The notes: generated by a model from the sequence alone, not told the origin. A stretch of DNA of 64,000 nucleotides from Laguncularia racemosa (GCA_037954665.1 JBBMOL010000058.1:1240001-1304000), one strand, 5' to 3'; numbered from the stretch's first letter, positions 46,764-58,239 are shown. Program-made: numbers and translations.

Positions 46764-48093
46764 GGGACTCACAAATGTCCGGTCATGGCTTGCTGCCACG
46801 GCCCCAAAACCAACCAATGCTCCTCTGATGATCAGAGAAAAGGATGAGGAATCAACTGCCTCGTCAAAATTAATGGTCAAGCAACCCGCAGAGGGAAATG
46901 AGAGTTTAAACACAGAGAGTTTAAACACAAATGTAGTAATTACGCCTGAATTAATTAAGGCAATTACTAGTGCGCTGGGTTCCAGGTCTCCCAAAAAAGA
47001 CCAAGAAAAAAGGGTGATAAAATCATCCACCAATATTCATGTTACTGAGGTGGCGTCTTCTTCGAAGGCATTAGTCCTTCAAAAATCTTTTCAAAAATGG
47101 TACCAAAAGGGTAATTTCAAGTACGTCTTTTCGGTAGAAAAAGGCATGCATGAAAAGGATCCTTTTGAATTTGCCAGGAAAATATTTCCTGAAAATGTTT
47201 TTCATGTTCCGTATGATCCATTGAAAAATATGGATTTTTACGAGAAAATTTTGGTTGATTCAGGATCTGTATCAATCAAACATTTTGAAAACAATGGAGT
47301 AATTTCTTACTCAACTGCCAGAATCGATAAGGTCATTAACCTATGTGATTGGCCTGGCACCACTTATACTAAGCATAAGCTTAGTTTCAACCCTCTGGGT
47401 CCAATGGAACCACATCTAGCCACTTATAATTATTTTGATTATAAGCAGGCATGGTTCAATGTTTTTCTGAGAATGAATCCGAAAAGGTCACATACTTGGC
47501 TGATCTTTTTTGACAAATTCTCAACAAAAAACTTACCCTACTGGTTTGGACACTGGTGGGATGAGTATAGGGCAATAGAAAGTATTGTCCGCGAGGATGC
47601 CAAGAAAGGATATTATCTTTTCTTGAAACAATATGAACCAAACGAACATGAATATATGTTCGATAAAACCATGCTATACTATATAAAAATTGGTATATCA
47701 TGGGTAATGTCATGGACGTTCGGGTATAAGCCGGACAAATGCACTCAGACGCCAATTCTCATCAGGCTATTCAAAGTCAAGTGGTGGGATGGCTTCAAAT
47801 TATGGGATAGGGTCACAGAGTCGGCAATCGATAAATGGCTGACAAAACAGAAGCACCTTGTCCAAGGAACAATGCAAACCCCATTTCTCCATGATAGGGG
47901 TTTCCTAATGTCAAGCATGGCCAGAACGCAGAATCCAGACGAAATGAAGAAAGTCTTGGAAACTGCTCTAGCACAGTTGAAGAAGTCTGATGATGAAATG
48001 AGGACCAATGAAGATGTCTCTTCCTCATCTACATCAGCTGGGCTTCAAAGCAATGGAGATGACTGTTACGGCATCAACTTAGGTAGTCCATAG
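46720..48093 (+). CDS. Viral ORF2, unknown function, copy B (open)
   Basis: ATG 46720, 457 codons, overlapping the end of the polyprotein as in copy A. Compared with copy A it lacks two residues in the N-terminal Gly-Lys run. After about codon 125 the proteins differ by only one residue (V/I). No recognised domain; a basic N-terminus, an aromatic core and a Ser-rich acidic C-terminus are visible. Confidence 0.75.
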   Translation: MPPKGKGKEKEVPRKGLTNVRSWLAATAPKPTNAPLMIREKDEESTASSKLMVKQPAEGNESLNTESLNTNVVITPELIKAITSALGSRSPKKDQEKRVIKSSTNIHVTEVASSSKALVLQKSFQKWYQKGNFKYVFSVEKGMHEKDPFEFARKIFPENVFHVPYDPLKNMDFYEKILVDSGSVSIKHFENNGVISYSTARIDKVINLCDWPGTTYTKHKLSFNPLGPMEPHLATYNYFDYKQAWFNVFLRMNPKRSHTWLIFFDKFSTKNLPYWFGHWWDEYRAIESIVREDAKKGYYLFLKQYEPNEHEYMFDKTMLYYIKIGISWVMSWTFGYKPDKCTQTPILIRLFKVKWWDGFKLWDRVTESAIDKWLTKQKHLVQGTMQTPFLHDRGFLMSSMARTQNPDEMKKVLETALAQLKKSDDEMRTNEDVSSSSTSAGLQSNGDDCYGINLGSP

Positions 48094-48097
48094 GAGT

Positions 48098-48409
48098 AAA
48101 TGTAAGTGTTCTATTACATTTGTAGCAAGACACATAGAATGGAAATACAGTATTAGATACTGTATAATTTTTTGTATTTATACCGTATTTTATACGGACA
48201 ATGATGTATGTACACTCCTCCGTCATTTACGGAACAATTACCCATGGGGTCATCCCCAAAGCTGGTATGAACAGACCGTCATAAACGGTTTGAATGACAG
48301 GTGGCACTTTTCCACCGAAAATGCTGGGAATTACTATTGAAATAGTAATATTCCCGACAAAGTACTGTACACTACAGTAAAAAGAGCTTTTACTGTAGAA
48401 ACAGTAAAA
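48098..48409 (+). repeat. Ten-hairpin cluster, copy B
   Basis: Same ten stems as copy A at an offset of 13,447. The only difference I see within the cluster is a loop base (CATCA to CATAA in the sixth hairpin); every stem is unchanged. Confidence 0.85.
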
Positions 48410-49253
48410 ATTTTTGGTCTTTAAAAGAGAATGCGACCTCATTCAGTAGGCATCGCATATCAGACTAAAGACAATAATTCTCTGAGCACAAACACACTTA
48501 GCCTTCCTTCTTCTTTACTAACCCCTCTTCTCCTCTACCTCCGGCTACCGACCTTCAGCCAATTTCTTCCACTCCTTACCTCTTCATTTCTTTTCCTCTC
48601 TCTCTCACACTAACCTGAGAGTCATCTACTATGGTTGATGAACCATAGGCCCTAAGTACGCAGACATACTTAGGTATACTTCTCTTCTCCCTTCGTCACT
48701 AACCTTCGACTAATCTTCTTCCATCCTTTCTGAACTTCCATTTCCCTTCTCTCACCTCTTTTCTTCTTTAATGTTCAGTCCTTCTGTCTGTAACTAATGT
48801 TTTGTTCTTTTTAAGAACTAATGAAGTAAATATTTGTTTATTTACTTATGTTTTAATGTTTTAAAGAACAATAACCCACTAGCCTTGGCTCTGCCGCCTG
48901 TGGTGTTACGTTCTTTTACAATTTCTGCAGTTTATATCTGTATTTTACCTCCTCGGCTGGTTATACCGCCTTTTGAGGTTTTGCATATATTTTCTGCATT
49001 TTATTTTATTGCTTCCGCCTTGCAGTTTAATTTTATATTTTACTGCTTAATGCTCACTCCATCCATCTCCAATATCTGCTTCACTGCACTTAATTGAATT
49101 TTATGCTTATCTCATCTCTTACTTTAGTTATTGACTAGAGTTAGGCTAGGCAGCCCTTAAGCCCTAGACTTAACTTCTGGTAATCACTCATCCGTGAGTG
49201 GCTCCCTAGTCGATCTTGGTTCTCTTTTGGTGATCCTTCTCATATTCGTGATA

Positions 49254-52060
49254 TATATATATATAAGTTTTATTCAATTAAAAGCCCTTGAACCATTAGA
49301 CTAATTTTAATTACGAATTTCCAATTTTAGGAACTCATAACTTATTCAATTTAGGTCTAAATCACTTCAAACCAAAGCCCACTTGTTCTTACTTCTTCCT
49401 AGTGTCTAGTATATCATTTATTTTTCATTTTCAAGCTTAAAATACCATCAAAACAAAGCAAATGGAATGGAGCACGCCCTAATTAAAATTTTATCAATTC
49501 AATTAGTCTAATTTCAATACATTATCACTTTTAAGTCTCATTTCATATCCAATCTAACTCCCATTCATAATTAAATCATAATTCAACCAAATTTACCTAA
49601 AATAAACATAATTTATCATATTTTTCCATAATTAGTATTTTCCAAAATTATGCAGGAAATTCCATACTTCAAGTTTTTACGATTTTCCAAATCGTCTCAA
49701 TTCATCCATAAAACATCACCAAATTGGATATTTATCAAGTAATTTCAATTTTTATCAAATATAACACTCTAAAAATATAGCAACCTGTTGGAAATTGATA
49801 AATTAACAATTGAATCAACTCATTCATCAACTAATTCAATCATACTACCAAATTCCAAACTTCCACATGCCATATTTACTAATTATTCATCAAAATCACT
49901 CCATATATCACATGTTTACACTCTAATCATCAATTTATCACCACCCAATATTCAAATCAAATTTAGCAAGAAAATTTAAGTCTCAATTTCATCTTCATAG
50001 TGGCTATTGCAATTACATCTAACAACTTAATACATATCTTCAATTATCATGCATTATCCTTCAATTCTATCGTTTAATCAAACACCCAACAACACATATA
50101 ATACATTATATCCTAGATCAAGTATTAAATAATCAAATAAAACTCAAGAACACTCAATATAGGTGGTGATCATTAATGAGTTTTACAATACACCATCAAT
50201 GTTCAAGAAATCATCAAATCCTTATATTCCATTACTTATAACTATTCTAAATCATCAACTTAAATAAGATTTTGAACTTACCTTATTGGAGATTGAATAA
50301 ATACCTAAATTCTTTCCAAATCATGCCTACCCACTTCCAAAATGATATTTTCCCCAAACTCCCAATTGACTTCCTTTGCAATAAATATCATACACTACAT
50401 AGATGTACAATCTATAAACTAAAATTCACTTGAATCTAGTCATTTTCTTACTTACCTTCACACTAAAATCACATGTAAGATGCTCTCTCTTAGCTTGAAT
50501 TCCTACTTAATTCTTGACCTAAAACTTATAAGAAAACAATTAGATTAGTATAGAGTTTAATGGATATTAAGAGATTTAAAGAGCAAAATAGGCTTATTGC
50601 GTTTTTGAGAGCATTTACCTTAAAGAGTTTTCTAAAAAAACAATGAAATGGGGCTGCTGTTTTTTGTCCTAAAATGGGTATTTATAGTAGTGTTTAATGA
50701 GGATTTAACGTTTGGGGTAAATGGGTTTATAAGGGTTAGTGAGTTGTAGCTTATGGCAATATGTGTCATCTTAATTTAGCCTATTTTTTATTATTTTTTA
50801 CTTATTTTTCCCCACTTACTCTAGCTAACACATATTGCTTTTCTTTTCCCAACAATTCCCTTAAAACTCAATTTAAATAATCACTCTTTAAGAAAATAAG
50901 CTTAGGGGTATTTTGGTCATTTTATCAAATTGACCTCTAAATTTAAATTTTCCTTTTCCAATTGTCTCCAAATATTTTTTAATTGATTTTATTCACTTCA
51001 TTAAGGTTTTAAATCTATAATTAGGGTCTCTATGCAAATTTCAAATCTAATTTCGATAAAATTGCTTTTAGGGGCAAAAATGGTCATTTTTGGTAATTTG
51101 TCTTCAAAGTTCAAGAGATCACTCTTAATAATTTAAAATAAATCCAAATGACCTTAATTTTAGTTTTTTTTTTGGTGATTTTGACCAACTTCAAAGACTA
51201 TAAATCAAGTATAAGGGCAAAATGGTCATTTGGCAAAATTGATCTCCAATTTCCAATTTTTCCTTTCTAATTGACTCAAAATAATTTCCTAATGATTTTA
51301 TTTACTTAATTAGGCTCTTAGAATTTTATTTAGGATCACTAGGCTATTTCGAAAATAGTTTTGATAAATTGAGTTTATAAGCATAAACTCTCAGGTATAG
51401 ATCTTAATGCCCAAATAATGACCCACAAGTAAGCCAAACATTACCTAAACTGTAAATGATATTGAAGAGTGCTTTTAATTGGGCTTTTGCTAGTAAACAA
51501 GATTTCAAGCAAACTTGTGCCTTATCTTTTTTGTTGGTTCATCACTTTGGGCTAACTTAAAGGAGCAAAGCCCAAGAAAGTAGATGGGTTTGGTGAGCTG
51601 AACATTGCTCTATAACCCTTTGAATGAATGTTTAGTCTAGTCATGATATCTTTTGTTGTTGATATATACATCCAACCAACCTAAAATGAAAATTATGAAC
51701 CCAGTGAGAATCAAGTAAGATTGGAAAAATTAGGCAAGTTTAGAGTTATGATGTAGACATAAAAACCGGCTCAATTTCCAAGTAAAATCTTTTGTATCAT
51801 GTGTTGAATAGCTAGACTTTGTAAAATAGGTACACCTATGCAAATTTATCTATTTCTCCATTTCACTAAGTTGACTTCAAGTTAGATAATGGCCCATTAT
51901 CAAGCATGATGGGCACTTGAATCTTTCTCTATATAGATAAACAATTGTTCAAATAATGAATATTTTAGTAATTGTTATTGCTTTCCTCTCTTTTGGTAGA
52001 GAAATAAATGAACGAGATAGACATCTCCCTTTTCTATGATTGCACAACTAAAAGGGAAAA
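49254..52060. other. AT-rich DNA with an old LTR-like promoter
   Basis: No coding recognised. A TATA-like ACTATAAATACCC on the minus strand (about 50,680-50,692) is flanked on its upstream side by repeated GGGCAAAAATGGTCATTTT phrases (50,905; 51,070; 51,210), wording common in U3 of plant LTR elements. An old minus-strand LTR is likely, but its borders are not defined. Confidence 0.4.
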
Positions 52061-52066
52061 TCTTAC

Positions 52067-53150
52067 TTGTTTTCCCCATTTTGTAGCATGCTCATAGTCA
52101 CAATTTGCCACAAGATGTGCTACTGTAAGATTGCTAGTGAGATCATTGCATTGAGAACCTCTAATGCCATTCAAAGCAAGAGTAGCTGAGTGAATAAGCT
52201 CTTTTGAACTTCCAAATCCTTTTAGTATTTCCTCTTTATAAGTAGCTTCTCCTAACAAATTAAGTGGGAAAATGCAAAAAAGGAAAAAAAAAATGAAAGG
52301 AATGTAAAAAACTATAAGTTGAAATATAAGCATAATTGTAAATACATTCTTAAACTTAAAAGTCGGATATAGATAGACCTTGTAAACTTCTAAAGTATGG
52401 TTTCATCTACCATAACTTATGAAAATGTACAATATATCCCTCAGGCTGTCACTAAACCTTAAGATTGTTGCTAAAATGTTATTCTTTATGGATTTAGTGA
52501 CTCATTGAAGGTACATGTGTATATGCTCAAAACTTATGGGGAGTTAAAAATGCGCTTTGGAAGTTTATAAAGTCTATTTGTACCTAATAAATTGTATAAA
52601 GATGTACTTGCATATTCTCCCAAAATTTTACCATATTTTGAAGGAACATTTTTCTTTTCTTTAACTTCATCATTTGGCCAAGATCCATAAATAACTCTAC
52701 AACGGTGAAAACATCTAGTTCTTATGTGGAAAGGTTCTTGAATTCTTGCTATTCCACAAACCATATACTAGAATTATAGAACAACTTTCATGAGTGAAGA
52801 AAATTTAAAATCTTTTTGACATATACAGAAGTGATTAAATATCAATAATAGCATAGAGAAATTCACATACTTCTTGTAAAACCACAAATTGGTTTCTAAA
52901 TGAATCATCTGTTTCTCCATCGTAAAGTATTTGTGGAGCTTAAGCAAAACCACTCTCTCTTTCTAATTTTGAGCCGAGCAATATGCACACAACATGTTGA
53001 ATAATTTGAGGATTATTGGTGTACATATCACAATTCACATTCAACATGAATGGTGCATTTGTCATGATTCCAAAGACTCTACACTGTTCATAAACAATAA
53101 TGGGCAAATTAGTGAATAAAAAAGAACATGCCATTGCATACATTTTTTTT
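52067..53150 (-). pseudogene. Cellulose synthase-like (CSLB/CSLG-type) gene fragment, three exons
   Basis: Minus-strand pieces of a plant family-2 glycosyltransferase that makes cell-wall polysaccharides in the Golgi/plasma membrane. Exon 52871-~53150: RVFGIMTNAPFMLNVNCDMYTNNPQI; the usual DCD metal/UDP-sugar motif reads NCD, and an in-frame TAA follows GFA. Donor GTATGTG. Exon ~52590-52767: YMVCGIARIQEP...GCFHR-like (here TRCFHRCRVIYGSWP). Exon 52067-52251: GSSKELIHSATLALNG...VANCDYEHATKWGKQ, donor GTAAGA. N-terminal exons are absent (an LTR begins at 53,184) and the QxxRW and C-terminal membrane region is not seen on the other side. Truncated pseudogene. Confidence 0.75.
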
Positions 53151-53450
53151 TAACATATGGAAACAAAACGTGTCATGGACTCTGTAAACATCCAATTTTT
53201 GCCCCTATTTATTTTATTTTATTTTCATTATTATTATTTTTCATATTTATATAGATATAAAAGAAAAAAATAAAATAAATAAAAATAATAGATAAATAAT
53301 AGATAATAATAATAATAATAATAATAAGAATAGTAATAATAATAAAAGACACTTGGATTTCTAAATTAAATTTATAAATTTCAAAATAATAAAAAATTAG
53401 CAAAACTGATAAGTTAATATATAATATGCATGCAATAAAAAAACAAGAAT

Positions 53451-53560
53451 TGGTCCAGCCCAGCTAGTCTGCATGGTCGCCTAGTGCGTGTAGGGGGGAG
53501 CCTTCGATCACTGGTTCGAAACTGGGAAGGTCACCTTATGCTGTTTTTTTTTTTATCTGA
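53451..53560 (+). other. tRNA-like module in LTR U3 (copy 1)
   Basis: A-box-like CAGCCCAGCTA (53456-53466), B-box-like GGTTCGAAACT (53513-53523; 9 of 11 to GGTTCGANTCC), and an 11-T run at 53544-53554. A-to-B spacing is 57 bp. Confidence 0.55.
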
Positions 53561-53613
53561 GTTGCCATGTGGTGGTAGTTAATTGGGTGACGTGAGAGCA
53601 CATACCTTGCGCG

Positions 53614-54726
53614 CAGGGCCGGCCCGCCCCGACCGGCACCGACCCGCGGGTTGGCCCGAACTGGCCCGCAAGGCTGGCGGGTCAGAAAAGTCAACTCGCC
53701 CCGCCCCGCGGGCCAACCTGCAATGACCCGCAAATTTTTTTTTTCCCTTGTGCAAAAAAATTTGAAAAAAAAACCTACAAACGATCTCATACACGGCCGT
53801 GTATGGGGACCGTGTATGATTCTGTGGAAATCTTGAGCTTCAGGGAGGAAAGATTTCATTGCTCTTAACAGAAGCCTTAGTGGCCAAGCACGGCCTAGGG
53901 TACCTGCTAAAGTGGATAAGCCTAGTATTGGTGCATCAAGAAAGTAGACTGCTAAAAGAGATGATACTTCAGCTTCTCTAAGGCCTCCGGTGCAGAAGAC
54001 TAGGGTCATGGATGTTACTGAACCAATGCAAAGTGCAAACTTTGTCTGTTCTAGCATAGGAAGACAAAGGGATGCTCGTCGCAGCAGTGTGCAAGGAAGA
54101 GGAGTGGGTCATTCAATTCGCTCTAATGATGACGCTTGCTCTAAAAGACAATTGGTGATGGAAGGGAAAGGGATTAACTCCAGTAGCAGTAAGAACAGTG
54201 GTGTTTTTTCTTTTACATTCAACTCACCGTTGCGGCAAAAAAATGCGTTTTCTACAGAAACTCACAGTAGAATCTCGGAGCAGAATGACACTGTTGGTGA
54301 GAGCACTCCCAAAAAGGGGCTAGTGTTGGAATTTAGCGATGACAAGGCACCACAGCGAAATCAATGTCCTCTGAGTGGAGATGCTTTGGGAGCTCTTCTG
54401 GAAAAAAAGTTGAAGGAATTGTTGTCTCAAGAAGATGAAGTGACTAGCGCAGGTTACACGCCTAAACGTCCTCGTCAGTCGTCACGTCCTGCAGCAGGTC
54501 GTCGTACGTGAACGTGCGTGTCATCTCAAGCCGACGTTGCCGTGCCGTGCTGGTGCTGCCGTGCAGTATCCGGCGGGTTGGCCCGCAGCCCGCGGGGATT
54601 GCCCGCCCCGCCCCGCGGGCCATAATGGCCTGCACCCCTGCGGGTCAGATTTTTTTGGCCCGCCCCGCATATTTTTGCGGGCGGGGCGGGTCAACCCGCG
54701 GACCCGCCCCTCAATTCCCACCCCTA
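53614..54726 (+). mobile_element. hAT-like element carrying a host gene fragment (Pack-type)
   Basis: 1,113 bp flanked by an 8-bp duplication CTTGCGCG (53606-53613) / CTTGTGCG (54727-54734), one transition apart; 8 bp is the hAT signature. The ends read CAGGGCCGG... and, inverted, TAGGGGTGGGAA..., both hAT-type termini but poorly matched to each other. Subterminal regions are extremely GC-rich runs of CCCGCGGGTTGGCCCG wording (53,620-53,730; 54,567-54,715). No transposase. The interior holds an LTR-like ACACGGCCGTGTATG piece (53,787) and a host gene fragment. Confidence 0.7.
53830..54475 (+). pseudogene. Captured fragment of a DUF4378/TRM-like host gene
   Basis: One frame with a single stop (TAG at about 53,947) reads KDFIALNRSLSGQARPRVPAK ... 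VFSFTFNSPL ... LSGDALGALLEKKLKELLSQEDE, wording I associate with plant DUF4378 (TRM/LONGIFOLIA-like, microtubule-associated) proteins. Similarity ends near TPKR. It lacks the N- and C-terminal domains, lies wholly inside the hAT-like element, and its codon text differs from the GC-rich sequence around it. Family assignment from memory. Confidence 0.55.
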
Positions 54727-54978
54727 CTTGTGCGTGCTTGTCTTTAACCTTCGGCCAAGAATGATGGAGAGAGAGAATGATGGAATCTGGCCATTTTAAA
54801 TCCAATTTTTAACACAAATCCAACATATCTTTAGCTAAGAGAGGATAAACATCATCAAATTAGTACAAATCTTAACTAAAAACAACGGATTAACTCAAAT
54901 TTAAAAAAGAAGAAGAAGATGAAGATGGGTCTCAATAGCGAGGGAGATTCGAGCTTATTAAGCTCGGTTTTGTGGGTC

Positions 54979-54986
54979 TATAAATA
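54979..54986 (+). promoter_or_regulatory. TATA box of the older Tat-like LTR
   Basis: TATAAATA, in the same position relative to AGCTCGGTTT as in the 63143 LTR. Confidence 0.6.
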
Positions 54987-55515
54987 AGACTTGATCCCAT
55001 GAGTGGAAAGAGGAGGAAATTTGAAGGAAAAAAAAAGGGGGGAAGAAAAACATGAAAAAAAAAAAACATTGCCAGAGTTCCCTCTCTCTTTAGATTTCCA
55101 ACATCAATAGCCGTCTAAACCGCCATTTAGGATGGTTTTCGACAAAAACCAACATCACCAATCAATTCCTCATACTTGAAAACCTAGGAGACCACCCATC
55201 AACCGTTGTTAATAGCCACCGGAACATCATCGACGAAGAGCTCCAGCTGCTGTGCCACGACCTAATCTGACTCGACCCGAACCACGACTTGCGTCTAGGT
55301 TAGTTTGTTTCATCATCATCATTATTATTATATTATTATTATTAATTTTTAACTAATAATAATATTAGTAAATAAAGAAAAAAAATAAAAAAAATAAAAA
55401 TGATAAAAGATATATGTTTTAGGAATTTGTTTTCTTTTGTTATTGATAAAATTAGGTTTAGAATTTCTCTTTGTGTTTCTTTTAAAATTTTCTTAATTTA
55501 AGATGTGACTTTTTC

Positions 55516-55558
<43 letters not shown>

Positions 55559-56470
55559 GTATATAATGTTTTATGACCTAGAAAAATGATTTTTATGAAA
55601 TAAAATTTTAATTGATATTTTCAAAACTAGAGGGTTTTAGTTTTGTTTTTTCAAAATTGAGAAATAAAGTTTAGGTTTAGAAATTTTCTTTAAAAAATTA
55701 AAATGACAATAAACATAAACCCGACCTGTTTACATATTAAAATTAATCCATCCATTAAAGTTTTATAAAAAGCAGAACTACGTCAGTTTGATCTTGACTA
55801 GCGGATACATAGGCACCTATTGGGCAACTACATATAAAATAAAATAAAAACATTTTATTCTTTTCTAATTTCAATTTCCCATATAAAAAAAATTTACAAA
55901 AAATATTTTATCCTTTTAAAATTTCAATTTATAATATACAAACATAAAAATATGTTATCCTATTTTTAATTCAAGTAGAAATGCAAAGGTTTTTATTCTC
56001 TTTTATTTCATTTTAAAATGATAATAGAAAATGTATAATAAAAAAATTGATTAATTTTTTTATGCTATTTCATACTTTATATGAAAACATTATGTCTTGT
56101 ACATATAATGGTGAAGGAAATTTACAAAAAGCTTTTAATTCAGTTTCTTGAAGAAAATAATAAGCGGTAACTGTAAACACCCCATTTTTGCCCTAGGAGT
56201 CAATAATTCTAAAAAATAATCAATTCTCAATAATTTTCAAATTTTTCCAATTTTTTTCAATTTTTCTCTAATTTAGCATAAATAATAAAAATATTAAAAA
56301 AAATAAAAATAAATAGGAAAACACATCAATTTTGTAAAATGATTTCAGAAATGGCAACAAATGAATAATAAATAATTTTTACAAATTTTTGAAATTTCAA
56401 AAAAAATACAAAAAATGAAAAAAATCGCATTGCATATATGCAATTTGCGATACAAAGAAAATCGGGAAAT

Positions 56471-56570
56471 TGGGCCAGCTCAGCTGGTTCGTGCGTGCGC
56501 TTGGGAACTTGTGGAAGCCAGAGGTCGCGAGTTTGAATCCCCCTGCGTGTGTTCGGCAAAATTTTTTCTT
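56471..56570 (+). other. tRNA-like module in LTR U3 (copy 2)
   Basis: A-box CAGCTCAGCTG (56476-56486; one base off TRGYNNARNNG) followed by GTTCGTGC, so that a D-arm (GCTC/GTGC, 3 of 4 pairs) can form; B-box AGTTTGAATCC (56530-56540; two mismatches) and TTTTTT at 56562-56567. A-to-B spacing is 54 bp. Confidence 0.6.
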
Positions 56571-56586
56571 TCTTTTCCCCGGAGCT

Positions 56587-56610
56587 GCCACGTGGCAGCA
56601 TGTGATTGGC
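56587..56610 (+). promoter_or_regulatory. G-box and inverted CCAAT box in LTR U3
   Basis: The 10-bp palindrome GCCACGTGGC (56587-56596) and GATTGGC (56604-56610). The same pair occurs in the 3' LTR (63548-63568), so it is a family feature. These are binding sites for bZIP/bHLH and NF-Y factors in plants. Confidence 0.6.
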
Positions 56611-56882
56611 CGAGAGGAAACACGTGCCTCGCATGTGGTCGTCTTCTTCCTCGAGCCCAGCCGGAGAAAAATCCGGCAGAAATCCGATAAGGTTGAAATT
56701 GCTGGATTTCTTCGAATCTTTTTGGATTTCAATAAATCTAAAACCGAATTATCCAGATAAATCACAAGATTACAACAAATCAGCATCAAATAGGTTGGAT
56801 AAAATCAAATCTAAAAAACGAAAAAATATGGGTTTATCCAAATCGCCGGATTTGAGCTTATCCGGAGGAGGTTTCAAGTGCC

Positions 56883-56890
56883 TATAAATA
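56883..56890 (+). promoter_or_regulatory. TATA box of the 5' LTR
   Basis: CTATAAATAG context, conserved with 63843-63850. Transcription would start near 56,915. Confidence 0.7.
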
Positions 56891-58219
56891 GAGGAGGACA
56901 TGAGGAAGCCAGAGCACAGATCAGAATTGAGAGAAAGTGAGGAAAGAGTGTAAATCAGAGAGCATCGGAGGAGACCCAAAGTTGCGACCACCGATCGGAG
57001 TTGAACCACCACCAGGAGGCGATCTGGGAGTGAACCACCGCCACCATTGGATTTAGCACCCTCGAGAAGGTAGGATTCAACACCTCACCCGCTGCAAAAG
57101 GCCACCGGAACGCCGTGATCGAGCAACCCCTGCCGTCGCGTCCGACCGATCTGACCCGACCCGATTCGACCCGACCCGCGCATCGACCCGGATCCAGGTA
57201 AGTCGGATTTTCCGGATTTTTTTTAATTTATTTAATTTGTTTATTTATTTATTTCGAATTGATTTATTTATTATTTGTTATTTGTTATTTATTATTTATT
57301 TAGTTAGTTATTTATTTATTTGTTCATGTTTTATTTCAATAAATAGGAAAATGTAGAAATTAGGTTTTTTAGGATTTAATAATAAAAAATAATAATAAAA
57401 TGTAGAAAAAAAAGAAAAATATTAGGAAAAATAATAATAAAATTTTAGATGTCAAAATAGGATAGATATTAACTTAGGATAAAACAATCAACAAAAATTC
57501 CCAAAAAAATCACAAAAATCATGAAAATTAATAAAAAATTCAAAAATTATAAAAGAATCATAAAAAAAAACAAGTTTTGGCACTTAGAAAAATCATTTTC
57601 TTCAAATAAATCCAAAATTGATGTTTTCCTCTAAAAAATCATTTTCAAAATGAAATCAAAGCTTAGGCTTAGAGTTTTTTAGAAAAATCCCAAAAATGGT
57701 AAGAACATAAATAAAAAGAAATTTCAAAATTAAAATTCACCAACACACTTAAGGTTTTCAGAAAAGTGAACTACGGCTTGTTTGATCCTGAATTGCAGGT
57801 ACATAGGCACCCATTTGGGTCAACCCATAAAATGAATGAAAAATCATTTTCTTGAAATAATTCAAAAACATAATAAAAAGTAATAGAAACACAATGAAAC
57901 ACATTTCTAAAGAGGAACAATTTTGGAGATTAGGTGGTAACCGTAAAGGTTTTAATAGGTTAGCCTCCGGACTTAGAAACTCTGGTTTTCCCTTTTTCTC
58001 TTTTTCAAAAATGAGAAGAGGAAATAATGACGACTAGTAGTCTAAATTAAGAGTAATCCGCTCCTTTAGTCTTAATTCAATTTTCCCAGCAACAGTTGGG
58101 TTGCGACTCCAAAAATCAAACGAAATTCCTAACTCAAGTCGAGGATCTATATTAGATGAGCATAGGGTCTAGTCTAGATCGGATTAGGAATGAGAATTCA
58201 AAAATTAGACTCGACAGGA

Positions 58220-58239
58220 TGGCAACTCCACTGGGGACC
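58220..58239 (+). other. Primer binding site of the Tat/Ogre-like element
   Basis: TGGCAACTCCACTGGGGACC, three bases after the LTR. It resembles the TGGCGACTC...GGGGA PBS of Ogre/Tat elements, which I recall as tRNA-Arg primed; one G-to-A change would explain the difference. Confidence 0.65.

Larger units (their letters stand above)
35781..49253 (+). mobile_element. Endogenous caulimovirid, copy B, interrupted by a copia element
   Basis: The second unit joins copy A head-to-tail without a break at the leader. Removing the copia element with one TSD (5,490 bp) and allowing for a 209-bp internal deletion, its length equals copy A. It ends at 49,231, four bases into the next PBS, and is followed by 22 bases of viral coat-region sequence and a (TA)n tract. 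Its movement protein ORF and ORF2 are open; the coat-RT ORF is broken. Confidence 0.85.
53184..56171 (+). mobile_element. Older Tat/Ogre-like LTR (5' portion), hit by a hAT element and truncated by a later insertion
   Basis: Begins TGTAAACATCC like the LTRs at 56172 and 63143 (TGTAAACACCCC). Downstream blocks align with them: tRNA-like module, AAACATCATC...GAGCTTAT..GCTCGGTTT, TATA box (54979-54986), and ATACATAGGCACC (55,806). It stops at GGTAAC (56,171), where the next element begins; the equivalent point in the 56172 LTR is about 57,942. Subtracting the hAT insert leaves about 1.87 kb, matching that length. The rest of this older element should lie right of the window. Confidence 0.7.
56172..58216 (+). 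repeat. 5' LTR of the Tat/Ogre-like element
   Basis: 2,045 bp from TGTAAACACC to CGACA. The end is fixed by the PBS three bases on. It carries the tRNA-like module, a G-box, an inverted CCAAT box, a TATA box and a long AT-rich R/U5 part with GTACATAGGCACCC. Confidence 0.8.

Noticed and set aside
27934..49253. A functional, intact integrated virus
   Set aside because: Both copies have multiple breaks in the coat-RT frame; copy B also has a 209-bp deletion and a 5.5-kb insertion.
53536..54057. Arg/Gly/Pro-rich frames on the minus strand
   Set aside because: Product of the GC-rich hAT subterminal repeats; not conserved coding.
56326..57012. Overlapping small frames on both strands around the 56 kb LTR
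   Set aside because: All lie in LTR U3/R with TATA and G-box; no protein similarity seen.
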